A stretch of DNA of 64,000 bases from Edaphobacter flagellatus (GTDB taxonomy: Bacteria; Acidobacteriota; Terriglobia; Terriglobales; Acidobacteriaceae): positions 3,198,501-3,262,500 of the forward strand of contig NZ_CP073697.1 in NCBI RefSeq assembly GCF_025264665.1. Direction: 5' to 3'. A program made the position numbers and the translations under genes. This document shows, piece by piece, positions 8,377-17,177 of this stretch (positions within the stretch are counted from its first letter, which is position 1; each line of letters starts with the position of its first letter). The notes beneath the pieces were generated by a model. That model worked only from the letters and a program-made list of their open reading frames with translations, did no database searches and was not told where the DNA came from.

Positions 8377-8709
8377 ATGAGCGATGAGCAAATAAAGAAG
8401 CCGGCAAAGCCACGCGCAAAGAAGTCAGCGACGAGCGCGACGGCGACGACCGAAAAGGTGAAAGCTCCGAAGGCGGCGGCTAAGAAGGCTGCACCGACAG
8501 CAGAAAAGAAGACGGCACCGAAGAAAAAGACGACAGCGAAGACTGCGGTTGCGGTAAAGGCTCCCGAGGCTGTAGCGGTAAAGTCGCGTCCGGCACATGC
8601 TGAGATTGCCGCACGCGCTTATGGGTATTTTCTTGAGCGGAATGGCGAGCATGGATTTCATGAGCAGGACTGGTTTCGTGCCGAGCAGGAGTTGTCGGGA
8701 ATTTCTTAG
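8377..8709 (+). CDS. DUF2934 protein with lysine/alanine-rich histone-H1-like N-terminus
   Basis: A 110-residue protein starting at ATG 8377 after GAGGAG. Residues 1-70 are a low-complexity run of Lys, Ala, Pro and Thr (KKPAKPRAKKSA, AAKKAAP, TAPKKKTTAKTA), the composition of histone-H1-like DNA-binding tails. Residues 72-108 form a DUF2934 domain: AEIAARAYGYFLERNGEHGFHEQDWFRAEQEL fits the family pattern of IAxRAYxxxxxRG, then DW and AExEL. A nucleoid or DNA-associated role is possible from the tail; nothing direct shows it. It is likely a single-gene unit. Confidence 0.85.
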   Translation: MSDEQIKKPAKPRAKKSATSATATTEKVKAPKAAAKKAAPTAEKKTAPKKKTTAKTAVAVKAPEAVAVKSRPAHAEIAARAYGYFLERNGEHGFHEQDWFRAEQELSGIS

Positions 8710-8790
8710 CGCAGCGCCAGTACTTCGCGGTTGGGAGGCATCCTCCTTGCGGGAGGCCAGCGTTTTCGGTCTCCCGCACGTTTTGTGTGG

Positions 8791-10026
8791 TCAGATGCGC
8801 AGGAAGATATTTCTGCGATACATCCAATAGAGCGCATACCAATAGATCAGTAGCGTGAGTCCGCCGAGCAGGAGCGGTTGAAGTCCTGTGCCGAAGATAT
8901 TGAGCACGCGATCGCCAAGATGCGTGCGCAGCGAGGATTCGACGAAGTCTTCCCACAGATGCGCGATCAGGTAGGCGGCGATGGAGTTCATGCCGACGAC
9001 GACGAGCGGGAAGGCGAGCCTGTGTTGTTTGTGTTTATCGACAAGCCATAAAAATGCGGCGAGGATGTAGAAGCAGAGGCCGCCGCTGAAGAGCGTCCAC
9101 GCCGGTGTCCAGATGCGTTTGACGATGGGGTTGATGCCGAGAACGTGCAGCAGGACTCCGCCTGCGGTGAGTGCGGTTGCGGCGATGAGCAGGCGGCGAA
9201 AGGGTATCTGCGGTGCGCTTGCGATGAGCCAGCGTCCCGCGAAGAGGCCGAGCAGCATTGTGCCAAGCGTGGGAATAAAGCTGAGTGTGAGATAACCTCC
9301 GCGATTGAAGAGGAAGGGTGAGGTGCGCGGGAAGAGGTTGAGGAACCAGACGTCGAAGGCCTGACCGAGATTGGCGTTCTTGTTCCAGTGTGCGGCGAAT
9401 CCGTGCAGGAGATGCGAGTGCCACTCGGGTGTTACGCCGACGGAGGCGTAGTCGAAGTTAGCAGGGGGCAGTGGATAAAGTGCCCACGCGAGCCAGTAGC
9501 CGAAGAGGATGGCGGCGAAAGCAATCCATTGCCAGCGCGGTTTGCACCAGGCGAGCAGGAAGGCGAATGTGTAACCGAGACCGATCTGCGTGAGCGTGTC
9601 TTCGAAGGTGAAGTAAGTGATTGGCTTGCCGATGGAGCGAAGGAAGATTCCGAGAGCGATGAGAATGAAGCTTCGGATGATCGTGTGTGCGAGGCTGTGG
9701 GCGAAGGTTTCGCCTTTGCGCTGGCGGCTTCGAATGGAGTATGGCAGTGCGACGCCGACGAGGAAGGTGAAGGAGGGCTGGATGAGGTCGTGAAGTCCGA
9801 ACCAGGTCCATTCAACGTGTGTCTGGTTGAAGGCGAGTATGTGCCAGAAGAGGCTGTTTGGATAGGCGCGCGCGACGGCGGAGAGCCGCAAAACTTCGGC
9901 CATCATGAGGAGCATGACGAGGCCGCGGTAGGCGTCGACGGCGACGTTGCGTGGTGGCTTCGTGAGTAACGGCGTGGAGGATTCGATGTCGGCACCACCT
10001 GTGTCGAGTTGCTTACGGTCTGACAC
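8791..10026 (-). CDS. DUF5009/HGSNAT-like membrane acyltransferase
   Basis: A 411-residue polytopic inner-membrane protein of the family that includes eukaryotic heparan-alpha-glucosaminide N-acetyltransferase and bacterial NagX-like proteins. The signature start is AVDAYRGLVMLLMMAEVLRL near residue 30 and FNQTHVEWTWFGLHDLIQPSFTFLVG near 65-92, carrying the histidines conserved in the family. About ten hydrophobic helices follow, and the C-terminus ends in a conserved YWMYRRNIFLRI-type segment. The start is GTG 10026; no ATG is available before the first helix, and no clear ribosome-binding site is seen. It may transfer acetyl groups to a cell-wall or polysaccharide sugar, by family analogy. 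Confidence 0.88.
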   Translation of the reverse strand: MSDRKQLDTGGADIESSTPLLTKPPRNVAVDAYRGLVMLLMMAEVLRLSAVARAYPNSLFWHILAFNQTHVEWTWFGLHDLIQPSFTFLVGVALPYSIRSRQRKGETFAHSLAHTIIRSFILIALGIFLRSIGKPITYFTFEDTLTQIGLGYTFAFLLAWCKPRWQWIAFAAILFGYWLAWALYPLPPANFDYASVGVTPEWHSHLLHGFAAHWNKNANLGQAFDVWFLNLFPRTSPFLFNRGGYLTLSFIPTLGTMLLGLFAGRWLIASAPQIPFRRLLIAATALTAGGVLLHVLGINPIVKRIWTPAWTLFSGGLCFYILAAFLWLVDKHKQHRLAFPLVVVGMNSIAAYLIAHLWEDFVESSLRTHLGDRVLNIFGTGLQPLLLGGLTLLIYWYALYWMYRRNIFLRI

Positions 10027-10052
10027 AGGTTAAATTCTGCAGGCCAGGATGG

Positions 10053-10574
10053 CTACTCGGGCTGGTAGGGGCCGCCGGGGACTCCCCAGTTCCAGGCGGG
10101 CATGGGGGCGTCGGAGACGGGAGTGTCGTTGGGCAGAGCGGCGTTGATAACGGCGAGATGGGAGCCCCACTCGAGGTAGGCGACGAGGGCGGAACGGAAC
10201 TCGGGGTCGGAGGGGAGAGCCTGCTCGTCGGCGGTCTCGAGGAGGAGCTGCACCCAGCGCTTGCGCTGCTCATCAGTGATGCCTCGACCGAGGTGGTGGC
10301 GGATCATGTTGGCGTGTCCGCCGTGTTGGGCGGAGTAGTCGGCGGGGCCACCGAGGACTTCGGCGATGAAGGCGGTGACATGCTGAAAGTGCTCCGGGGG
10401 CATGCTGGCGAAGAGCGGGGCGAGGAGTGGGTCGGCGGGGACCTTCTGGTAGAAGCGCTCGATGAGGGCGCGGAGGGGTTCCGCGCCACCTAGCCATTGA
10501 TAGAGGGTGGGTACGGGGGAGGCCATGAGGGGATTGTAGTCGGTTCTCCCCGCGCGCTTGAGCGCTTCTTCCAT
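10053..10574 (-). CDS. Group II truncated haemoglobin (TrbO type)
   Basis: A haem-binding 2-over-2 globin of about 173 residues. The globin starts with TLYQWLGGAEPLRALIERFYQKVPADPLLAPLFASMP, has the proximal-histidine region HANMIRHHLGRGIT and the G8 tryptophan in RKRWVQLLLETADE that marks group II. The C-terminus (SDAPMPAWNWGVPGGPYQPE) extends beyond the globin fold and is proline- and tryptophan-rich. Start choice is open: ATG 10574, TTG 10589 and ATG 10526 are all in frame and none has a strong ribosome-binding site. Likely role: oxygen or nitric-oxide chemistry in the cytoplasm. Confidence 0.9.
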   Translation of the reverse strand: MEEALKRAGRTDYNPLMASPVPTLYQWLGGAEPLRALIERFYQKVPADPLLAPLFASMPPEHFQHVTAFIAEVLGGPADYSAQHGGHANMIRHHLGRGITDEQRKRWVQLLLETADEQALPSDPEFRSALVAYLEWGSHLAVINAALPNDTPVSDAPMPAWNWGVPGGPYQPE

Positions 10575-10666
10575 GAATATGCTTGTCAATCTTCTGAGGG
10601 TTGTGTTTAGCTATGCACTCGGCCCACTCCCCCAGTAAAAATTTATTGGTTTCCTCGGAGGTTGCA

Positions 10667-10936
10667 ATGGCAATGTGCACGCTGTGCCATGGGCACGGTA
10701 AAGTCATCCGACGTCATCCATGTCCTGTATGTCATGATCACAAGAAGGTTCGCGAGGCCTGCCATAACTGTGGCGGGAAGGCATGGATCGAGACGTTTCC
10801 TATTGAAGTGAAATGTCAGGAATGCGATGCGATGGGGGTAGCGGAGTACGATTGCAAGCATTGCGGCGGCTCGGGTGGCGTCCCTGTAGAAGAGACCTGC
10901 TCAGATTGTCATGGCAGCGGAACGTTGCCTGACTGA
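10667..10936 (+). CDS. Small DnaJ-type zinc-finger protein
   Basis: An 89-residue cysteine-rich protein starting at ATG 10667 with an excellent site (GGAGG five bases upstream). It is almost wholly made of DnaJ central-domain-like CxxC modules: CTLCHGHG, CPVCHDHK, CHNCGG, CQECDAMG, CKHCGGSG and CSDCHGSG, enough for three zinc sites. There is no J domain or C-terminal substrate-binding domain, so it is a free-standing zinc-ribbon/DnaJ-ZF protein, perhaps a redox or chaperone accessory. The next gene begins 55 bases downstream in the same direction and may be co-transcribed. Confidence 0.82.
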   Translation: MAMCTLCHGHGKVIRRHPCPVCHDHKKVREACHNCGGKAWIETFPIEVKCQECDAMGVAEYDCKHCGGSGGVPVEETCSDCHGSGTLPD

Positions 10937-10991
10937 AGTTTTTCAAAGGGCCATGAACCATCCGTTCTTCATTGATGTACGGAGGTGAGGT

Positions 10992-11978
10992 ATGGCAGAC
11001 AAACAACCTGAAGGAAATGAGCCGCTGCGGTTTAATCTGCAGGGCGAAGATGCTGCGCTGTATGAAAAGATGCGCGAGTCGATGAAGTTGTTGCAGGAGC
11101 ACCAGACCAAGGAGCAGGAAGCTCGCAGAATTTATGAGGAGATTGCTGCTCATGCGCAACGCGAGAACGAGATGCGGGAGCGGCTTCAGCGAGAGAATCT
11201 GCAGCAGATGATGAAGACGTGGTCGCAGATGCAGACCACGGTTCCGGATTTGACGCAGAGGGCAGCGGTTCCGCAGACGAATCCGGGGCTAATCGACAAC
11301 AGCTGGCTGAAACAGAAGGTTGCTGAGTTTGAGCGGGATTCTGCACAGAGCCAGGCTCCGGCGGTTACGCCTGCGGTGACGCCGGGGGTTTCCGGCATGG
11401 ATGCATATATCGGGTATGCTCCCAGGCCGCATAGTCAGCAGCAGGTTGCTCCTGCGAATACGGCGCAGACTCCTTCGTACAAGGAACCGTTTTTTTGCGG
11501 CATCTGGGACATCGCGTTTCCTGACGGTGCGCGCTATGAACTGGCGCTGCTTTCGAGCAGTCTGAACAAGAGGTTCAGCTATACGAACGCGGCGATGGAC
11601 AATACGTCGTGGGGGCGGTGGGTACTTGAGGAGATTGCGGGCGGATTTCCGATGCTCTTCATCACGCGCGAAGGTTTCTATCCCGCGAAGTTTTATGGCA
11701 TGCTCTGGACGTCGGATCTTCCGCAGCCGAGCGATGAGGCGTGGAGCATCACGGGCATCAGCGGGGACACGGTGTATTTTCCGGGTGGCGTTTCGATGAC
11801 GCGGCGGACGGCGAACCTCGCAGATACCGCAGCGAGGATCGCTTATGTGCAGTCGCAGTCGAAGCGGAATGAGATGGAAGCGATGTCGCGGTCGAAGATG
11901 GCTATCGGAGAACGCGAGGCGATTATGCGGGTGCAGGCGGCGATGTGGGGATACATCGACCGGCATCGTTCTTATTGA
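10992..11978 (+). CDS. Coiled-coil protein of unknown function
   Basis: A 328-residue soluble protein starting at ATG 10992 with GGAGGTGAGG upstream. Residues about 20-80 are charged and helical (EKMRESMKLLQEHQTKEQEARR and on), a probable coiled coil. Residues 85-155 are a Gln/Pro/Val-rich linker. The C-terminal 165 residues look like a folded domain (FFCGIWDIAFPDGARYELAL, WVLEEIAGGFPMLFITREGF, SDTVYFPGGV-like strands), then a final helix rich in Ala, Arg and Met. No signal peptide or membrane segment is seen and I do not recognise the family. It follows the zinc-finger gene. Confidence 0.7.
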   Translation: MADKQPEGNEPLRFNLQGEDAALYEKMRESMKLLQEHQTKEQEARRIYEEIAAHAQRENEMRERLQRENLQQMMKTWSQMQTTVPDLTQRAAVPQTNPGLIDNSWLKQKVAEFERDSAQSQAPAVTPAVTPGVSGMDAYIGYAPRPHSQQQVAPANTAQTPSYKEPFFCGIWDIAFPDGARYELALLSSSLNKRFSYTNAAMDNTSWGRWVLEEIAGGFPMLFITREGFYPAKFYGMLWTSDLPQPSDEAWSITGISGDTVYFPGGVSMTRRTANLADTAARIAYVQSQSKRNEMEAMSRSKMAIGEREAIMRVQAAMWGYIDRHRSY

Positions 11979-12047
11979 GGGTGCATGAGGTCTGCTTAGA
12001 GAGACAGTCGGTTGACATGGAGGCGGTGAGGGAAGAGACTCAGGACG

Positions 12048-12644
12048 ATGCGACTTGCAAGGATGCGGTCAGAACTTCTCTGCCTATTGGCGTTTGCGTT
12101 GCTTCCGGTGGCGGTGCGGGCGCAGGCCCCGGTGTTTCAGGCGTCTCCGCAGAAGAGCAGCGTTACGTTCTTTGTGAAGGCTTCGGTTGATCTGAGAGGG
12201 ACGTTCAAGAAGTGGGATGCTGCGCTGTCTTTTACCTCTGCGAATGTGACGACGGGATCGCTGAAGATCATGATTGATGCGGCTACGGTGGATACCGGGA
12301 GCGGCATGAAGAATGGGAAGCTGCGGAGCAAGGACTTCTTCGACGTGGAGCAGAACCCGACGATTTCGTTTCAATCAACGGGGGTGGTGCAGACGGGGCC
12401 GGTGACGTTCGATATTCCGGGGACGTTTACGATTCGGGGCGTGTCCAAGCGGGAGACGTTGAAGCTGACGATTACGGGCAAGGGGACGCGTACCGGCGAG
12501 ATTAAGGGAACGATGGCGTTTGACCGTAAGGATTACGGGATGACGAGCGGGATTCCGTTTGTGAAGATCGCCGACCGGGTGGAGGTCGATGTCGATCTGA
12601 AGGTGAAGCAGGTCAGTGGGCCTTCCCTGGTTTATAAGGAGTAG
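12048..12644 (+). CDS. YceI-family secreted lipid-binding-like protein
   Basis: A 198-residue periplasmic protein of the YceI family, a lipocalin-like barrel that binds polyisoprenoid-type lipids. Signal peptide: SELLCLLAFALLPVAVRAQA. The mature part begins with FQASPQKSSVTFFVKASV, and the family features are seen: GTFKKWDAALSFTSANVTTG, KLRSKDFFDVEQNPTISFQS, then DIPGTFTIRGVSKRETLKLT and the C-terminal DRVEVDVDLKV. The start ATG 12048 has a modest CAGGA site. It probably stands alone; the AT-rich insert begins downstream. Confidence 0.92.
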   Translation: MRLARMRSELLCLLAFALLPVAVRAQAPVFQASPQKSSVTFFVKASVDLRGTFKKWDAALSFTSANVTTGSLKIMIDAATVDTGSGMKNGKLRSKDFFDVEQNPTISFQSTGVVQTGPVTFDIPGTFTIRGVSKRETLKLTITGKGTRTGEIKGTMAFDRKDYGMTSGIPFVKIADRVEVDVDLKVKQVSGPSLVYKE

Positions 12645-12670
12645 AAAATCATTCATGGCCGGTGGCCCAT

Positions 12671-12853
12671 TCATGCGATCTCATTACATGGGCAGGCGAT
12701 GGCAGCGGACTTGAGCAGGACGGTGAGGGAGACGTAGTCGGTGTCTTCGTGCAGGGCGCGGGTGTCGGGGATGCGGAGCGAATCGAGGGTGACGGTGAAG
12801 GTGGGATGGCCGAGGATGCTGACGGGCAGGTGTGGTTTAGTGGGGAGGGACAT
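12671..12853 (-). pseudogene. Truncated short gene with intact start, unknown family
   Basis: ATG 12853 follows a canonical GAGGAG ribosome-binding site, and the first 48 codons read like a real protein (PKHLP-like start, then TFTVTLDSLRIPDTRALHEDTDYVSLTVLL). The frame then runs through an unconvincing tail (SAAIACPCNEIA) to a stop at 12671, only a few dozen bases from the end of the YceI gene. The RALHEDTDYVS-type segment looks to me like the N-terminus of a longer acidobacterial protein, so I read this as a 3'-truncated remnant at the border of the AT-rich insert. A genuine 60-residue protein cannot be excluded. Confidence 0.4.
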
Positions 12854-12940
12854 TCGGTCTCCTCAAAGGCATTGGGATGGGAAGGATCCAAGGGACGATG
12901 GTCTCAACTGAAGGTTGGTTTTCTATCTTCGAGACGGATT

Positions 12941-14644
12941 TTACGAATCTAGCGATAAATTTTTGAATAATGCTTCAAAATTTTCTTTTGTAGTAGATCC
13001 GATTGTTTTTAGCAATTCTGTCCGACTTGGAGAATAGAACAGGGCTTGAATTGTTCGCTCGAAAGAACAATCAACTGGTAGATGCAACTTCTCTCTTATT
13101 AAGATAAGGTCTTTCCCGTCGAACAGATTTTGCATGATTTTGTTGCTATTGGGGGTTGTAGTTGGAAGCAATTTGAAATGTCGCGCGGAAATTTCTGAGC
13201 CAAACAACGTCTCAGCCTCCAAGAACTTTTTTCTTCCTTCGCTGTCATTGTCCCATAAAGCTCGAAATCTGACCTGCCAGGCAATCATAAGAGATATATA
13301 GAATTTGATTGAACCAGCGCCTACCGACGGTAGGATTGCAACGCTTCTTTCTCCACGAAATAGCTCTAGAGCTATGTAGTCGCATATACCTTCAACTATA
13401 ATCGTCATTTCTGTGTGTATTAGATCTAAGGCATATGGCTTGATGAGTAATGCGTCGAGGACAGGTTGGAGCGCTGACCGGTTATCCAACACTGAGCCTT
13501 GATAGTTAATCATGCGGGTTAAGCCGATGTTTCCATCGCTATCTTTATCCGCAATCACGACGCTTGAGATAGGAATTTTGTCAGGGTCTAGCAAGTAGTG
13601 CGAATGCGTGCAGTAAATTACCGCATTCTTCTCGGAAAGTTGCCGTAACTTTTGACAAAGTTTTCGTTGAGCGAAGGCATGTAGATAAGAGCCTGGTTCA
13701 TCCAAAAGATAGATGGATTGCAGGCCACTTCCACTTACAATTTTTGGATTGAATTCCAACTTCATTACAAAGTTGAAAAACCAATAAAAGCCTTTACTCC
13801 GATCGCTTATAAAAAAGAAATGTTCGTCTCCATTGCTGTCAGTTTCGACCACATCCAGTTTAAGAAAGTTTTTTGGTGGATTTGAATCGCTCTGGTCGAA
13901 TTCAATCGCTATCTTGAGGGCATCTCGATCATCGAGACGAAAGGTTTGCCATTCTCTAGTCAAGGCATCGTTTAGATGACGTTGCACCTTCGACAAAACT
14001 GTTTTTCTTTTACGAATTTCCAGGCTAGCCAAGTTGAAAATTGAGAATCCCGGGTCGGTTTTCAAGAATAGTTGTTGAATAATTTCGAGCCACTCCGGCA
14101 GCGAATCGCTTTCTTGGTCCGGTATTTCAATTTTTTCTGCAATCTTATCCCGGAAGTCGTCGAAGTAGAGAATATAGGGCAACCCTAAAATGACTTTTCT
14201 AGCTAAGGCATCTTGGGCGTCCAAATCACCGAAGTTTTCAAACGGAAATGAATATTTTTTGCTGATAAGATTGCGCCGAATAATCAACTTCGTCGGTAAA
14301 ATTCTTCTATTTTTTATTATCTCGAATGTGGATTTGAGGCTGGGAAACTGTTTCTCGCAAACTCCAAGATTCTGTTTGAGCTCATGCTTTGAGATTTCAA
14401 TTTCTGCCGAAACTCCTATAGGTCCAGAGGATGTTCGGTATAGGTTCGTAACATCCTTGAGGTGGCGACCGTTATCGTTTAGATCGTCGTTGTAAGGATC
14501 AAAGGCGAATATTGCTTGGAGGACTGTAGTCTTTCCTGATTCATTGACGCCAATAATCGGCATCAATGAATTCTTTGCGACGTTAATTTCAAGCGGTCCC
14601 GTAATAGCGCGGTAGTTCTCAATTATGAAGCGCAGATAGCGCAT
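12941..14644 (-). CDS. OLD-family ATP-dependent nuclease-like protein (AAA + TOPRIM)
   Basis: A 567-residue protein with an SMC/ABC-like ATPase and a C-terminal TOPRIM-type nuclease part. Walker A is GVNESGKTT at residues 32-40; the signature and Walker B region is IYLLDEPGSYLHAFAQRKL, followed by AVIYCTHSHYLLDP. The TOPRIM part shows a glutamate in IIVEGICDYIALEL and a DxD-like ALWDNDSEG about 60 residues later. OLD proteins are overcoming-lysogenization-defect nucleases, often in phage defence. No UvrD-like GajB or reverse transcriptase partner is adjacent, so it is a solitary class 1-like member. Start ATG 14644 has TGAGG upstream. The gene is strikingly AT-rich compared with all its neighbours, a sign of transfer. 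Confidence 0.85.
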   Translation of the reverse strand: MRYLRFIIENYRAITGPLEINVAKNSLMPIIGVNESGKTTVLQAIFAFDPYNDDLNDNGRHLKDVTNLYRTSSGPIGVSAEIEISKHELKQNLGVCEKQFPSLKSTFEIIKNRRILPTKLIIRRNLISKKYSFPFENFGDLDAQDALARKVILGLPYILYFDDFRDKIAEKIEIPDQESDSLPEWLEIIQQLFLKTDPGFSIFNLASLEIRKRKTVLSKVQRHLNDALTREWQTFRLDDRDALKIAIEFDQSDSNPPKNFLKLDVVETDSNGDEHFFFISDRSKGFYWFFNFVMKLEFNPKIVSGSGLQSIYLLDEPGSYLHAFAQRKLCQKLRQLSEKNAVIYCTHSHYLLDPDKIPISSVVIADKDSDGNIGLTRMINYQGSVLDNRSALQPVLDALLIKPYALDLIHTEMTIIVEGICDYIALELFRGERSVAILPSVGAGSIKFYISLMIAWQVRFRALWDNDSEGRKKFLEAETLFGSEISARHFKLLPTTTPNSNKIMQNLFDGKDLILIREKLHLPVDCSFERTIQALFYSPSRTELLKTIGSTTKENFEALFKNLSLDS

Positions 14645-14659
14645 TCTTAACCTCACGTG

Positions 14660-14682
14660 CATGAGCTAGCACGAAACTCATG
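14660..14682. promoter_or_regulatory. Inverted repeat upstream of the OLD-family gene
   Basis: CATGAG (14660-14665) and CTCATG (14677-14682) form a small inverted repeat with an 11-base spacer just upstream of the ATPase gene start, in AT-rich DNA. It could be an operator or simply chance; there is no other support. Confidence 0.25.
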
Positions 14683-14772
14683 GTTTCATGCTATTTACTT
14701 GAATTTGTTGAATGTATCGAAATCAGGGATAGTCATTCAAGCCATTTGAAGGGCAAGTGCTATTTTCGATAA

Positions 14773-16800
14773 CTACTCTACCGTCACACTCTTAGCCAAA
14801 TTTCTTGGCTGATCCACGTCGCAGCCCCTACGGACTGCGATATGGTAGGCGACGAGTTGTAGCGGAACTACTTCGAGGATGGGCAGGAGTAGTTCGGGGG
14901 CTTTGGGGATGTGGATGGTGTGTTCTACCAGGCTTGCGATCTGGTCGTCGCCTTCGGTGGCGATGGCGATGACGCGGCCGGCGCGGGCGGTGACCTCCTG
15001 GATGTTGCTGAGGGTCTTTTCGTACTTGAGGACGCTGGCGGGGTCGTCGGGGTCTTTGGTGGCGATGCAGACGACGGGGAGTGACTCGTCGATGAGGGCG
15101 TTGGGGCCGTGCTTCATCTCGCCGGCGGGGTAACCTTCGGCGTGGATGTAGGAGATCTCTTTGAGCTTGAGCGCGCCTTCGAGGGCGATGGGGTAGTGGA
15201 TGCCGCGTCCGAGGAAGAGGAAGTTGCTGGCGGCGTGGAAGAGGCGGGCGAGGTGCTGGCACTGCTCGTCGAGGGTGAGGCGGGGGGCGCGGCGGCGCTC
15301 AGGGCCGGGCCATGCCGGAGTGCTGGATGACGTTGCTGCGCTGGTGAGGGTTGGGGCGGCTACGCCTTCGGACATGCCGATGGTGTTGGAGGGGTCGAGG
15401 AGCATGGACTCGAGCTTGGAGGGGAGTCGGCCGAGTTCGGTGGCGAGGCGGAGCGAGTCTTCGGGCGTGATGGTGTTGCGAACCTGCGCGAGGTGCAGCG
15501 CGAGGAGAAACAGCGCGGTGAGCTGCGCGGTGAAGGCCTTGGTGGAGGCGACACCGATCTCAGGGCCGGCGTTGGTGGTGATGGTGCCGTTGGCGCGGCG
15601 GGTGATGGCGGAGCCGACGACGTTGCAGATGGCGAGGGTTTTGGAGCCCTTGGAGATAAGTTCGGCCTGGGCGGCGAGGGTGTCAGCGGTTTCGCCGGAC
15701 TGGGTGATGAGGAGGCCGAGGTCGAGGGGCGAAGGGATGGGGTCGCGGTAGCGGTACTCGGAGGCGTAGTCGACGTCGACGGGGAGGCGGGCGAGGCGCT
15801 CGATCATGAACTTGCCAGCGAGCCCGGCGTGCCAGGAGGTGCCGCAGGCGGCGATGGTGATCTGGGTGGCGCGACGGAGATCGTCGGCGGAGATATCGAG
15901 GTTGTCGAGGAAGACCTGTCCGGTGTCGAAGGAGATGCGCCCGAGGGTGGTGTCGCGGATGGCGCGCGGCTGCTCGTTAATTTCTTTGAGCATGAAGTGC
16001 TTGTAGCCGGCTTTTTCGGCCTGGATGGGGTCCCAGGCGATGCGCTGAGTTTTGAGCTCGAGTGGGCGGCCGCTGAAGTCGGAGAGCGAGACACCTTCGG
16101 GCGTGAGGACGGCAAGTTCTCCGTCGGCGAGGAAGTGGATGTTGCGGGTGTGGTGGAGGATGCCGGGGACGTCGGAGGCGAGGAAGTATTCTCCGTCGCC
16201 GATGCCGAGGACAGCGGGTGGGCCAGAGCGTGCGGCGACGAGCTTGTTGGGTTCGTGCGCGGAGAGGACGCCGATGGCGAAGGCTCCGGTGAGATGTTTG
16301 ACGGCTTCGCGGACGGCTTCTTCAAGTGCTGGCCGTGTGGGCTCTGAGTTTCCGCGAGTTGATGCGAGTAACTCCTCCATCTCTTTAAGCTCTTGCTCGA
16401 TGAGGTGGGCGATGATCTCGGTGTCGGTTTCGGTGACGAAGGTGTGTCCTTTGGCAGTGAGTTGCTGCTTGAGGGCGAGGTAGTTTTCGACGATGCCGTT
16501 GTGGACGACGACGAGGGAGCCGGTGCAGTCGCGGTGCGGGTGAGCGTTTTCTTCGGTGGGGCGTCCGTGGGTGGCCCAGCGGGTGTGTCCTATACCGAAG
16601 GTGCCGTGGATAGGGTGCTCGGCGATGACGGCTTCAAGGTTGCGCAGCTTGCCGGGCGCGCGGCGAAGCTGAAGGCCGTCGGGGCTTCCGGCGACGGCAA
16701 TGCCTGCGGAGTCATAGCCGCGGTATTCGAGGCGGCGAAGGCCTTCGATGATGACAGGGACGACTGGTTTCGGACCAATGTAGCCAACAATTCCACACAT
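14773..16800 (-). CDS. glmS: Glutamine--fructose-6-phosphate aminotransferase (isomerizing)
   Basis: GlmS makes glucosamine-6-phosphate from fructose-6-phosphate and glutamine, the first step to UDP-GlcNAc for cell wall and polysaccharides. The glutaminase domain starts with catalytic Cys2 (MCGIVGYIG) and holds HTRWATHG and the oxyanion segment; two SIS isomerase domains follow ([12 protein letters not shown], then [28 protein letters not shown]), and the C-terminus is the canonical [11 protein letters not shown]. At 675 residues it is longer than the usual about 610: extra loops lie in the glutaminase domain ([18 protein letters not shown]) and between the SIS domains ([20 protein letters not shown]). 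No leader resembling a glmS ribozyme was recognised upstream. Confidence 0.97.
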   Translation of the reverse strand: MCGIVGYIGPKPVVPVIIEGLRRLEYRGYDSAGIAVAGSPDGLQLRRAPGKLRNLEAVIAEHPIHGTFGIGHTRWATHGRPTEENAHPHRDCTGSLVVVHNGIVENYLALKQQLTAKGHTFVTETDTEIIAHLIEQELKEMEELLASTRGNSEPTRPALEEAVREAVKHLTGAFAIGVLSAHEPNKLVAARSGPPAVLGIGDGEYFLASDVPGILHHTRNIHFLADGELAVLTPEGVSLSDFSGRPLELKTQRIAWDPIQAEKAGYKHFMLKEINEQPRAIRDTTLGRISFDTGQVFLDNLDISADDLRRATQITIAACGTSWHAGLAGKFMIERLARLPVDVDYASEYRYRDPIPSPLDLGLLITQSGETADTLAAQAELISKGSKTLAICNVVGSAITRRANGTITTNAGPEIGVASTKAFTAQLTALFLLALHLAQVRNTITPEDSLRLATELGRLPSKLESMLLDPSNTIGMSEGVAAPTLTSAATSSSTPAWPGPERRRAPRLTLDEQCQHLARLFHAASNFLFLGRGIHYPIALEGALKLKEISYIHAEGYPAGEMKHGPNALIDESLPVVCIATKDPDDPASVLKYEKTLSNIQEVTARAGRVIAIATEGDDQIASLVEHTIHIPKAPELLLPILEVVPLQLVAYHIAVRRGCDVDQPRNLAKSVTVE

Positions 16801-17177
16801 GGGATGAGTGTAGATGGAGTGCCCGGATTTTGTGCAGGCGGCGTGTATGCCTTTTGTGGGATGGGTATGTTGTGGCGTTGTCGAGCAGGAGAAAAAGATT
16901 GACTCTCGTGAAGGCAGGGACTGGATTAAATCTCTTGCAAAATTTGTGACGGGGCATTAACGTAGCGTTACTCCTTTTCAAAAGAGCCGATTTTTAGCGG
17001 CAGGGAAGCTCCTCCCCTTTTTCCGAGACGAAGCTAATCGTGGCCTGGATGCCGCGTATTGATCTCAATCCTCCGCCCAGCGTTGCGGAAGGAACCCTCA
17101 CTTTATTTCACTGCGATCGAAAAGACGCCGCTATGCGGCGGATGAAAACCCATTGTGTTTTTATTTGGAGGTCAATC
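16801..17177. other. Intergenic region between glmS and the TonB receptor gene
   Basis: This 377-base divergent gap must hold promoters for glmS and the receptor gene. I see a short inverted repeat TAACG-TAG-CGTTA near 16960-16975 and a GC hairpin CGCCGC (17126-17131) with GCGGCG (17135-17140) just before the receptor ribosome-binding site. No riboswitch family was recognised and no convincing coding frame is present. Confidence 0.5.

Noticed and set aside
12941..14644. Gabija-type two-gene system
   Set aside because: The OLD-like gene has no UvrD/PcrA-like GajB partner on either side, so it is a lone OLD-family gene.
16801..17177. Possible riboswitch (c-di-GMP or glmS-ribozyme type) upstream of glmS or the receptor gene
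   Set aside because: Only a short GC hairpin is present and no conserved riboswitch core could be recognised.
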